This document shows, piece after piece, positions 38,627 through 50,300 of a DNA stretch of 64,000 bases. The DNA is from Euonymus europaeus (lineage: Eukaryota > Streptophyta > Magnoliopsida > Celastrales > Celastraceae): assembly GCA_963580455.1 (NCBI GenBank), contig OY756960.1:24487238-24551237 (forward strand). The letters are read 5' to 3'. The notes under the pieces were generated by a model that saw only the letters and a program-made list of their open reading frames with translations, was not told the DNA's origin and did no database searches. How positions within the stretch are numbered: the first letter of the stretch is position 1; each line of letters opens with the position of its first letter. The position numbers and the translations under genes are program-made.

Positions 38627-39825
38627 AATATGTCCAGGACCAACCGACCAAATGATTGACGATATAGTATACTTAAAGGGAGCACAACTGCGATACGCAA
38701 AATAATAATAACAACATACTTAATAGGGCATTGAGTAATATTTTCATTGTCCGAAACTCTGAATTGTTCTATTTTGCATAACCATGCATATATGTGTGTG
38801 GGTATTATGGGTACATTTGTTTCGCAATTGCATTTCATGGTCTTAAGTTATCAAAAATGTTGTGTAAAAGTTGTGGAGCCCATAATTTTAAGCTGTATAA
38901 AATGTTATGAGGTATTTGATTCATTTTTCTGTTAGATTAACTTTTTAGATAAAATTAAAAAAAAAAGTATTGCAATTAAAATTAATTGAAAACTTTTAAG
39001 ATACGGAGGGACGATTATGTAACGTGGTTGTAAGATATTGTGAATCCCGCAGCTTGAGATAACAATATTTCATTTTACACAACTTTAAGCTGTCAACAAA
39101 ATGTGGCGTTTGATTGATACAACATTTTATACGGACCCCACAATTATAAGTTGAATGAAATATGAAACAAACGCACCATGTATGATTGAATGAATTGCTC
39201 TATTGCGTATATATTTTCTTAGCTTTTTTGCTTTCTCCCATAACGGCCCATTTAGCCAGTGAATAGGCCCATACATTATGATGCCCATGAATTTTGGATT
39301 CGGTCCGCTGGCAGAGCCCATCAAGAAGCCGAAGAGCTTCGCCATGGACTACACGCTGTAAAGTACTACATCGACCCAAAAAAGGAAACTGCAGTGGGTT
39401 GGGCTGCATTGGGCCTGGACTACATCATATGATAAATATGATCAAACGGTTTTTTATTTTTCAGTTTGAAAAGTACAAAGAAAAATAATTTAAGCAAAAA
39501 AATGCAAAACCGTTAAATCACATTTAGTATACGATCCAACGGTCATCATCAGCACTACAAGGTTCTGTAATGGTGATCCAGTAAAAAAAAATATATGCGG
39601 GCCCCATTATCCCCTTGTAAGTGGAGAGATACTCCATTTAATATATTAACTTAACAGTTAGAAGTGGAGCAATGTGAATTTTTGTTTCAACGGAACAAAG
39701 ATAATGACACAAATTAATGTAAAAAACATGAAGTTTGTCCGTTAATTTTATTTTTTTTCTGTCGTTTGAGATAAAAATATGCCGGGATACATAAAACTTA
39801 ATTGTATAAATAAAATTAAAATTTA

Positions 39826-39936
39826 GCCCCTGTTTGTTTCAGAGTATACGCTGTCACCCATACTTTCAGACACTCTCAATTTTTACGTTTTACGAAAACT
39901 TATACTCTATGAGACATACTCTGATCCAAACGACCC
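39826..39936. mobile_element. Tourist-like MITE, ~111 bp
   Basis: The left end GCCCCTGTTTGTTTCAGAGT and right end (reverse complement) GGGTCGTTTGGATCAGAGT are inverted copies. The flanks are TTA (39823-39825) and TAA (39937-39939), close to a TWA duplication. The same family occurs at 12611-12715. Confidence 0.7.
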
Positions 39937-40427
39937 TAATTGCATTGATTACATATAAATAATATCGATCGACACAGACGGTGATACTTTGATAAAGTTG
40001 CTGGGATGCTTGAATGAATATTCAATATTCTTTGATATTCAGCCGCTAACCAGTAACCACAGATTTGGGATGGGTCCCATCTTGATTCTTAAATTCTGTT
40101 TAACGACAAACAGGCCAAAAATCCGACTACGTTGCAGAAATACAACCGTTAGATGGCAGTTTTAGTTGTTTGTCGTTTTTAACGTAATGAAGAAGAATCA
40201 CTTTCTGCATGATTTTTAGAGATCCAACGATTTCACGTCATCATGCACGTCACGTCCTCCATTATTTGCTTTCTAATTCCCCAATAGCCACACGAAAGGG
40301 TCGACGTGTAATTTACGAAATTGATTGGAAAATATCTGATTTGGCAATAAAGAGTGTACAATACAACAGGACGTCACTCCCATATCCTCACTCTCTGGCT
40401 CCCTCATCGCCACTCTCATACACACAG

Positions 40428-43321
40428 ATGGCTCGATTCACCATGGTATCCGCTATCTTGCTTCTGTTATGCAGCGCCGCTGCAGCCGACGGCGTCTCAA
40501 GTTTCCTGGACTCTAACCCTATCAGGATGGTTTCCGAGTCTTCCGACAGTCTCCGTGAGTTGGAGGCCTCCGTCACCAAAGTCATCGGCAACACTCACCA
40601 CGCACTCTCCTTCGCTCGATTCGCTCACAGGTGAATACTGGATCGCTAGTTCATTTCGAGATTAATTGTAAACTTATGTGGTAGTAGATTAGTGATTGAC
40701 TTCTATCGTTTTAGGTTCGGGAAGACGTACGAGGGTGACAATGAAATGAAGCTTCGTTTTGCGATTTTCTCCGAGAATCTCGACTTGATCAGAGCCACCA
40801 ACAGAAAACGATTGCCTTACAAGCTCGCTGTTAACAGTAAGCGCTTGATTCCTTTTTCGCTCTTATTGAGTTTTGTACAGCTTTGTTACGTCTTCAAATC
40901 TTCATTCCGTAATATAGTTGTATTTTTCTAGGCGAGACTAACCTATTGATTGAATAATCAATTTGTTGGTTGTGTGTTTGCTATATAGAATTCGCTGATT
41001 GGACATGGGAGGAGTTTCGAAGGCACAGACTAGGAGCTGCTCAGAACTGCTCTGCCACTTTAAAGGGCAATCACAAGCTCACCGATGCTTCTCTTCCCGA
41101 AAAGGTTAGTTTTTCTCATGTTAGATTATAATATTATTTGAATTTGGCTTCTGTTACTTCATGAGCTATACGGAGTCAAATGGACCGTTGGACTTGGACC
41201 AATTATTTAGGATGATTATTTTCCAGTTTGTATGAGCAGGACATGCTCTTTACTCTTTAGTATAGTATTCTCTAGATTTCTGTTTACAGAAATACAGTTT
41301 TGACATTACATATTCCCGGGCTTTATGTACAGAAAGATTGGAGGCAAGAAGGGATTGTCAGCCAAGTCAAAGACCAAGGCCACTGTGGATCTTGCTGGAC
41401 ATTCAGGTTGCCGTCATTCTGAGATATTATCCATTATATCGATCCATGGTGCTATGCCATATAATTTCAAACTGTTAATTATTTTTTTAACAAAATAATT
41501 GCAGCTCTACTGGGGCTATTGAGGCAGCCTACAAGCAAGCATTTGGAAAGGAAATCTCTCTTTCTGAGCAACAGCTTGTGGACTGTGCAGGAGCCTTCGA
41601 TAATTTTGGCTGCAATGGGGGATTACCGTCCCATGCTTTCGAATACATCAAATATAATGGTGGCCTTGAAACAGAGGAGGCATATCCTTACACTGGAAGG
41701 AATGGTATCTGCAAATTTTCGTATGAGAATGTTGCGGTCCAAGTCTTGAGCTCGGTCAATATTACCCTGGTAAGTTCCGTGCACAGTTCTCCAAGATATG
41801 CATCAACTGATTGTTTAGGGGACTTATGTCCTCGATATGATAGAATCACTCTCCTTACTGATCAGAAGTAGAATGAGTAAGCGTGGTTGGCATGACTACA
41901 TCTACACTATTAGAACGTAATAATAGTTGGAGAAACCTAGTGTATTTCATTTATCGAGGATCCTAATCTAATCTCCATGGCCAACATGCTTAAGTTTGAG
42001 GCTATCTATTGTACCATAGTTGTTTTATCAATCAATAATCGACCTTTTTTTGCTATTCTAATTTGACTGAGGATCACTCATAATCTAGTTATTTTCTTTT
42101 AGGCGAATTTTGACAGGGATCCATTTATAAATTGGTATATCACCCTCTTGAATTTATATTAACATTGACTGAGGACTCTACGAAGAATGTAATTCCATTA
42201 AAATTAACTTTCTTATGGATTTGTGCAATCAACCCCAAATTGTTTGAAGTAAAGGTTTGGATGCTGACAACGACGGTGGACTGAAAACTCTGAACCTATG
42301 AAGATACAATTTTAATGTTTTTTGTACATTTTCAGTTTCTAACTTTACGGACAAATTTAGGGCGCTGAAGATGAATTGAAGCACGCTGTTGGTCTTGTTC
42401 GGCCTGTAAGTGTGGCATTCGAGGCAAATAGTGAGTTCCGGTTCTACAAGGAAGGTGTTTTCTCCAGCAAAACGTGTGGCTAGACTCCTATGGTAAGTTT
42501 AACTAGTTTAAAAGGAAACTGCTTGTGAGATGGGAATAACCCCAGATTTTATTTTCTATTGCACTCTAATCATTTGATCGTTTTAAACAAATTAATTTAA
42601 AAATTGACAGATGCTGCATTCAGATCTGGTTTTTTAAAGTTGTCATGGAGAGCCTTTCTTGGCTACTCTACAGATCTGCTTGCAATAGTCATAGATGCGA
42701 ATGGGAAGAACATAAAACAAATGTTATTGATGGAAACCACTCTCATATCCTATCCTATTTTCTCAATTTCTGTTGCTGTACATATATTGTACGTCCAAAT
42801 GTACGGATGTAGAATTTCTAGTTTGTATTAATGAAGGCGCCCATAAAAAAGCTCTATTTGGTTTCCTTCTTCCTCGGTATGCACCCACCTGATGGTATCT
42901 AGCATTTCTAACATTATGTGGTTTCTGCTGTAGGATGTGAACCATGCTGTTGTTGCTGTCGGATATGGAGTCGAAGAAGGTGTGCCATATTGGCTCATCA
43001 AGAATTCTTGGGGAACAGAATGGGGTGACAATGGCTACTTTAAGATGGAGATGTGGAAAAACATGTGTGGTAAGTTTCCAAACCAACTTGAATCGGATTA
43101 TTTCCTGATACAACAATGACTTAAAATAACGTTTTGTCTGAACTAAACAAATAAACTGAAATTCACTTGCGTCTATAGACAATAAGGCAATAGTACACTA
43201 TATTTGAACCAGCTCACTATGACATGATAACAAATCGCAAATCGATGCTTAAATTGCTACTGATATCCATGTTCTTATTGCAGGTATTGCAACTTGTGCA
43301 TCATACCCTATTCTGGTCTGA
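40428..43321 (+). pseudogene. Aleurain-like vacuolar cysteine protease with an in-frame stop
   Basis: Eight exons join in frame to 361 codons: 40428-40630, 40715-40836, 40989-41104, 41333-41406, 41505-41769, 42361-42492, 42934-43069, 43284-43321. The product has a signal peptide, the vacuolar sorting motif NPIR near residue 34, an ERFNIN-type prodomain, and papain-fold catalytic residues Cys168 (GSCWTF), His308 (VNHAV) and Asn328 (KNSWG). This is the architecture of Arabidopsis AALP and oryzain gamma (about 360 aa). Codon 301 is TAG (42481-42483), between Cys and His, so the protein as read would lose His and Asn. All other junctions are intact; it is either a very recent pseudogene or a sequence error. 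Confidence 0.9.
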
Positions 43322-44386
43322 TCTGATATGATCACAGGAAAATGACATGCTCTTTTGGCTAGCAGTTATGACTTGTGATTTCCGTCTCATCTTGATCCCA
43401 TCTACAATGTAATGGTATAGCAATTATTATTGGCACTGGCCCAATATATAAATAACCTCTGGAGTTTAGATCAAATGCCCTTGAAATTACTCGTATTATC
43501 ACGAAGACCTCTGTGAATGATGTATATTATTCTTTATGAATGTTGTAATTTGTTGCATTATGCTATTATGTTGCTAGAGTGTATTAGGGTCTGCTTGGGA
43601 GAGGTGTTGGGAAGATTTGGGAGGGGTTCGCTTGTTAATCCGCATTTGACGTGGACACTTTAAGATATTCGAAAGGATTTACGAACTCCTCCCAACATCC
43701 ATTTTCCCAATCCCTCAACATGATAGGTTGAAGAACACCTTTCAACTATCTCAATATTAAGCGAGAGTTCACTTTTATGAATATTTCCCAACCCAACATT
43801 TCTTAACTCAACCCATCCCCTCCCCTACCCCACGCAAAGCATAGCTTAAAGAAACAGAGCTAAAATTTTATATCTCAAGAAAAATCCCTCTTTATCTTTT
43901 GGCTAATGCAGCGAGGAACGCATACTCCTTGTTAGCGATGATGTCTGCACACTAAAATTTATGAACCTTTTGCGTTGGACTTGGATCTGGTCTACCGTCT
44001 ACGTGATCGTCTCTTTTTAATTTCATCAATGGTTGTAAACATAAATTGACGAACACAACCAACCTTGCCACTTGGCCCACTTTCTTGTACCCGAGAATTT
44101 CTTGGCTTGTAGGATTAAAAGCCCAAATTCAGTGGGCTTGGCCTAATAATTAAGCCAACCCTTTACGAGTTGATATTTCGGGCCAGGCTTACATATTAGG
44201 ACTGTTAAAACCGGAATACTGGCCCATTTCGTTTGCGGAGAGAACTCTGTGCCTCGGGCATCTTTTCTTGTTATTCATTCGGATCCTAACCGAAACGGGG
44301 AAAACACAAAAGAAAAGTTGGGAGTTGTGAAGCAGATCTCAGTGAGAGATAATCACACTGTAAGAAGGAACAAGAAGGAGAAGAAG
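43322..44386. other. Intergenic region between the aleurain-like and FIP1-like genes
   Basis: Contains the 3' UTR of the protease gene, a 259-bp MITE (43587-43845), and presumed promoter sequence for the next gene, with CCCAAATTCAGTGGGCTTGGCC-type GGGCC motifs around 44130-44180. Nothing else recognised. Confidence 0.45.
43587..43845. mobile_element. Tourist-like MITE, 259 bp
   Basis: The ends GGGTCTGCTTGGGAGAGG and (inverted) GCTATGCTTTGCGTGGGG are loosely inverted, with an exact TTA duplication at 43584-43586 and 43846-43848. Subterminal G-rich/C-rich blocks (GGGAGGGG versus CCCCTCCCC) mirror each other. Confidence 0.65.
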
Positions 44387-47300
44387 ATGTCGACTGAGAG
44401 ACGTGCTACCTCGCCTTCCATTTCTCCTGAAGACAATTCCATGTAAGTTTTTTCACCATCCAATCTGTTGTGTTTGCTCTCTTGACAGTTTACTCGTTTT
44501 GCATGCTTGCGCCGGAATTTCTTTGCGATTGAAGGAAACCAAAGATTATTTTCTTTATTCTATGATGAGCGAAGAAAGGAAGAAGATATCTCCAATTATC
44601 ATTTCCTTTCTCGTATCTTCTCCAATCTATCACTTAGACGCTGCTTGGATTGAGGGGGAAAAAAGGAGAGTTAAGTGAAGCAAAATTAAGTGAGGGGAGA
44701 GAAAATTATACACATAATTCTGGTTGGATTCTACTTGGATTGAGGGATAGTTAACTAGAATGTATTCATTATTTCTTTACTTGGATGAGGGGTTTTGAGT
44801 GTGAGGAAGTAATAAAAATGTTATAGTTACTAAAATACTCTAAAAATGTTATAATTAAAATGTTATTTACTAAAGGGTGTTTTAGATTTTTTAACAAATA
44901 TGTATATTTCCCTCCTTAACAACCCAATTTGGGAGGGGAATAAAATAGACAGAAAAACTTATAATTTTCCCCTCACTTTAACCTCTATCATCCCCTCCTA
45001 AATCCTTACGCTCAATCCAAGCAAGTTTTTTTATTTCCCCCTCACTTAACTCCTCGTCACTTAACTCTCTCAACCCTCAATCCAAATAGAGCCTTAAATA
45101 ACTTGTTGCGATCATATGGGTTTCGATGATTATGTTGTATTGATTTAGTTAGGTTAGTTCGTTGTATTATTTTTCTTACTCAAGCTCCTGTTGCTAATGG
45201 TAATGCTGTTATGGAAGGTTTATTGATATACTGCACGAAGCTCCTTTATTCGGTCACAGGAAGTCCAGAAGCCTTTTCGGGAGTATTTTCTACTTCTTGA
45301 TACTGGCAAGTACAAATTCTTACTTAATTATGCTTTACTACTGTTTTCTTTGCCTGGACTTGCCCAATTTTTTATGGGGAGAGAATCAGGGCTGAACTCT
45401 GATTGCTCTTCCAATTTTTAGGCAGGCTATGGTGTTATGGCTGCAGCAGCTCCATGGATATTTAGTCCGATACAGAGGTTGATTCCTATTTTGCTTTGCA
45501 GTTGCGATGCTCTTCTTTTGATAGTAACAGGTCATTTTTCTTAACTTGAAAATTTTACATTTCTTTCTATTTTTGGTTGAAATTTCAATCTGCATAAATA
45601 TTATCTTAAATATTTCATAAATCCAGAGTACCTCCAAATGAATTCAGTAATAAGAAAGGATAATTTTTACATGATATGAATGTGATAGTTTTGTATTAAA
45701 ATTCTTTTGTGTCACTTTCATTTTTCTATATTACAATTTCCCACGAGGAATGCATGCCTGACATTCTTTACAGTACCCTGACCTTTTTTTCAAATAGAAA
45801 AGTTTCATTAACAGCATCAAGGAGATGCAACACCAAAAAGACAAAAAAAAGGCCTGGATTACACGAATTTAAAAAATCAGAGCATATTCCACTAAGCCAG
45901 AGCTTAAGCGCGGAAAACCATCTATCCAAGAAAACACCCAATGAGGATAGAGTACCATGACCTTCATCTGCGGACCTTGCAGAGAAACATCTTCCACATC
46001 CCTTTTGATTTCAGTCTAATTTTTATCATTATTTTATCTACAGCATTCAGGCTTGTTTATGACTATATCATATTTGTTTTCATATAAGGAGTATTATTTT
46101 TATCAGTTTTGATTTTTTTTATTTACATCTGTCAGGCTTGTTTATGACTATGGCTCAAGTGTTTTGATATGATGATTATTATGTTTTATCGTTTTTGAAA
46201 ATGATGAATAATGCCTCTTGCTCATACATTTTGAGTAAGAGATTTTAAATAAAACTGGAACACAGATTCATAGAATTTTCTAGGTAGAATAGGAGTAGAG
46301 GTGAAAGCACATTATATTTCTTGTTTGTGCGTGCACGCTTGCGTATGAGAGACATATGGTGCTCAAACAAATTGTTGCTAAGTTATCTATCTTCTTCAAC
46401 TTTTATGTTGCTGAACTATGAGAATATAAGGTGAGGGCATAGATAGTACCTAAAATAACTAGTCCTGCCACTCTTTCTTCGGGTGGTCAAAATTTGACCT
46501 CTATGGCTTGTACATTTGAGATTCCTCTCTTAGTATGTGTTTCCTAGAACATCAGATAATTCTGTAAATTGTATGCTATTACTCTTGGAAGTCAATCACC
46601 CTTGTCAAAATCATATTTTATTGTTTCAGGCATCTTTCAACAATATTTGGTTTACCAAGTCCAGAAAATAAGGTTGCAGGTAATCTTGATTGAAAAATAG
46701 GTTTTGAGTGTTTTGTCTAAGTTTCCTGCTTGGCTGCTTCTCCTTCCCGCCCACCCTGCTCCCTTCCACATAAAGCATAATGTGGGAAAATTTAATCTGT
46801 CTTTGTTTTTTCGGGAGTTCTTTCAAAGTCTACAAACATTGTATTTTATATGTAGACCCGCTCTTGCATATAAGTTGCTTTCTGAGCTGAAGGCCTGGAT
46901 TGCATCCATATACAGTATCGTTGGGATGAATGATAATATATTTTGAGATGAGCAACATGTTGAACTTGTAGATAAAAATGGGAACGGATGTTTGACATTT
47001 TCTAGTGTGCTTTTGGGACCTCAAATCATGTGTTGCAAAAGTTACACATTAACATCAGTTGGACTCTGTTTTTTCAGGGCTATTATAGTTTCAGCCAGAA
47101 ATTGAAGCATATTGTTCGCCTACCTTTTGCCATTACTGCTTATGGTAGGTACATACGTATGGGATTTGGTTGTAAATCTTCTATATGGATACATACAAAA
47201 ATAGCAATGTCAATTCTTATCGTAATGAAGTCCTTGCTAAATGCAGTCAAGTCAAATCACTCTCATTTTAACACAGGGATCCAAAATAGTTGTTTGATTT

Positions 47301-50300
47301 CTGTTGGAAGTGCATTTTAGGGCTGGCTTGTCATTTTTACAACTAAAGAGTTAGATTTCTCTTGTCCAGCCTGCAGTCAGGGCTTTGAGTGCAAAACAAA
47401 TAATTTTTTTGGGGATCGTTGCATCATCGTAGGGATTGAGGTTCTCTGAAATTACTGGTATATAATAAAGGTTCTTGATCAGTTGTTTTTTTAAAATATG
47501 ATATCCTGCTTGGTTATAAGATAAATATTTTCCACGAATGCTACCACTATTCCCTTGCTGCTGTTTATTCTGTTCATAAGATTTGTAATCTACTACAGAA
47601 ACTTCTTATCTTATTTCACCATCTTAGTTGCCACCATCATCATCATCATTGTGATATTTAACATTTTAGATTAATGCTAGGAACTGCTGCTATGCTGCTT
47701 GTCATGGCTTGGAGACCCCATATCAGTATTGTTTCTATCTCTACATTACTGAGGTATGCATATTACCTGCCTAGAATGCCGAGAATATAATCATCTTTGA
47801 TGTCTGCAAATGTACAATTTCAAAACATTTTTCATGAAAAATATAAAGAATCGTGATGACAGTAATTGTTATTGACAGTATATCAAACTAAAATGCAAAA
47901 TTCTTTCTTAATTCATCTCTTTTTAGTTCCGTGACTGTATGTCAATGCTACTTGGCCTAAAATTACGTTTTAACAATTTGTTATTTTCCATCTATCATCA
48001 GGATTATCATGTTGATTCAAGCAATATGTGCTGGATCATTCATGAGTGCCTACGTAGGTGAGTTTTAGATACATATAGGCATTTGAGGTGGTTGAATGCT
48101 GCATGCTGATTTTGATTTCTGGTTGCTCTCTCTCTCTCTCGACGTGTGTGTGCTACTTCATAAGCATTTCAAGGATCTGGTTTTTATATTAGTAATGTAG
48201 TTGTTTTGTGGTCTTAGAGAACCGTTTTTCAATCACATTTTGTAAGATTGGTGGGATTGGGTTTGTTCAAAATCCAAGGTAGCTTCTTTAATTATACATT
48301 TTGAAGACCTTGCTTCTATTATTAAAATTCCCATAATTGGCGTTTCAACCCTTGGCAATCTCTCTTTCATTATGTGTGAGACTTATCATTTCTGCAGAAT
48401 TTCATTGTCATGTAGGTATTCTTATGCTTGATGAATGCTAATGAGGCTGTGCTATCAAATTTCTCTCAGCAATTTGTGGGTTTCATGGAGTATGAAAATA
48501 ATATGGGACAATTGAAGCTTCTTGGTGTATCTGTTGTATACCAATAGTTTTTGCATACCTTTTTGTTGACATGTTGAAGCCTTAATGCCACCTTTTTGCT
48601 TCTATTAGACAAACGTAAGTTATTGTAATTTTTTTGCGATCAAGATATGTGCACAAGTATAACTCCCTGGATTCTCAACCTGATGTTTTGAAGTCATTGT
48701 ATTCTCCACTCCAACCATCGAGTTCTCTGGAAGGCTTAAGGTAATTCTCTGAAACATGACTACACTTTATGGACAGACAGGATTCAGATGTAAGATAAAT
48801 ATAATAATATTGATGCAGATAGTAAGGAGGAGAAAATTCAAATATTATGGGTTGTTTGATTTAAGTTATATTTATTTATGTTATAAGGATGGTTGGGTCG
48901 ATTTATTTATCAGGCCTAAACCCAACTAAAAAACTAATTGCATGACTAGGCCATGACTCTAAAATCCCATAGTATTTGAATTTTCTCCTTCTTCGTATGT
49001 TCATCAAATATGCATATATATGTAACCTGCCTGATGAATTACCTTGGTAAACTTCATGTCATTTTCACATTTGTCATTGAGGAGCATTTGATGCCACTGT
49101 AGTCTCTCAGTTCTTGCATCGTGATACTGACAGTTATTCTCTACCAGAGTGCTCACAATGGTATATAAATTGTTTGATTATGTACAAGCTGGAATTCGTT
49201 TTCCTAAATTGAGCATTCTTGTCCACAACAGATACAATGATGGCGGTCGATTCTCTGACCAGCAAATGGCTTTATTGCAATGTCAGCGTGATAACCTTCA
49301 CTTTTTGAGTGAGGAGGTACTGGCCCTTTTTTGTGGGTTCTTCAAAATTTGCATGATTATATTATTAGTAATTTTTTCCTCAAAAAAACTCTCTGTTTAA
49401 GTTTTACCCAGTTAAATTCTATCGATTTATGTTCATGCAGATTCTTCGATTGCAAGAGTGTTTAAGCAAGTATGAAAGATCTGATGATGGTAGCACTCCT
49501 CAGGTGATTATCACTGGCTGAATTTCATCTTTTTTGACATTCAAATATCTAAATATAGCAAAATAAATTCCTGTTAGTACCCATTTTTTAGCTCACAAAA
49601 ATCAGCCCACGATAGATATTTGTTACTCTAAATTGCTAGAGATGGATTTTCCCCGCAGCGCCAGAGCATCTGGCTTCATTGGTTCCATTAATTTGTAGGC
49701 AGTAGTCTTGCTGTGATAGTAGTTGGCGTGAGTCGACCTCCCATCCACCTGGTTGGGAGGCAGCCTCACATGCAGTAGTGAGTACCTTTCCTTCTTGATG
49801 AGGCTGTGGTCGGGTTGATTTCACACCTGATCTGGTTGCAACAAAACTCTTCCATAATCCCATACTTGTACTGTTTTAGTTTAAGATTATCAAACTGCTA
49901 CGAGTACCCAAAATGATTGGGAAAGAGACATTGTGGAGAAAGGAGTTGAAGTTTCTAATTTCTATCATATGTGCTCATTCTGTGGAACATATGGATGTCT
50001 GGAAAATGCCCATGAGAGAATTACCAGCTGCTGAGGGGTTTGGGGTTGAGGTTTAGGTGTAGGTGATTTGTGAATTCAAGGGATGGGATATATAAATTAT
50101 TTGATTGTGTACTACAGAAGTGGAATGTTTATGGTAACATGGTCGAAACAAAATGATTTCTCATTGTCTTATTTCCAGGTTGATCTTGCCCATCTCTTGG
50201 CAGCTCGTGATCAAGAATTGCGCACATTATCTGCAGAGGTAAGACCCAGTGATCATGATAGTCTCTGCGTAAATTATGCTTCTTTAAAATAAAGAGATCA

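Larger units (their letters stand above)
37910..40427. other. Intergenic region with a tandem duplication and MITE
   Basis: No gene recognised. It holds a ~190-bp duplication (38244-38626) and a short MITE (39826-39936). The sequence 38840-39180 repeats ATTTCATTCAACTTATAATTGTGGGG-like motifs in both orientations and may be a decayed MITE. Minus-strand ORFs near 39127-39409 have no domain. Confidence 0.4.

Noticed and set aside
42763..43182. 139-codon minus-strand ORF
   Set aside because: Antisense to exon 7 of the aleurain-like gene and its introns; no domain.
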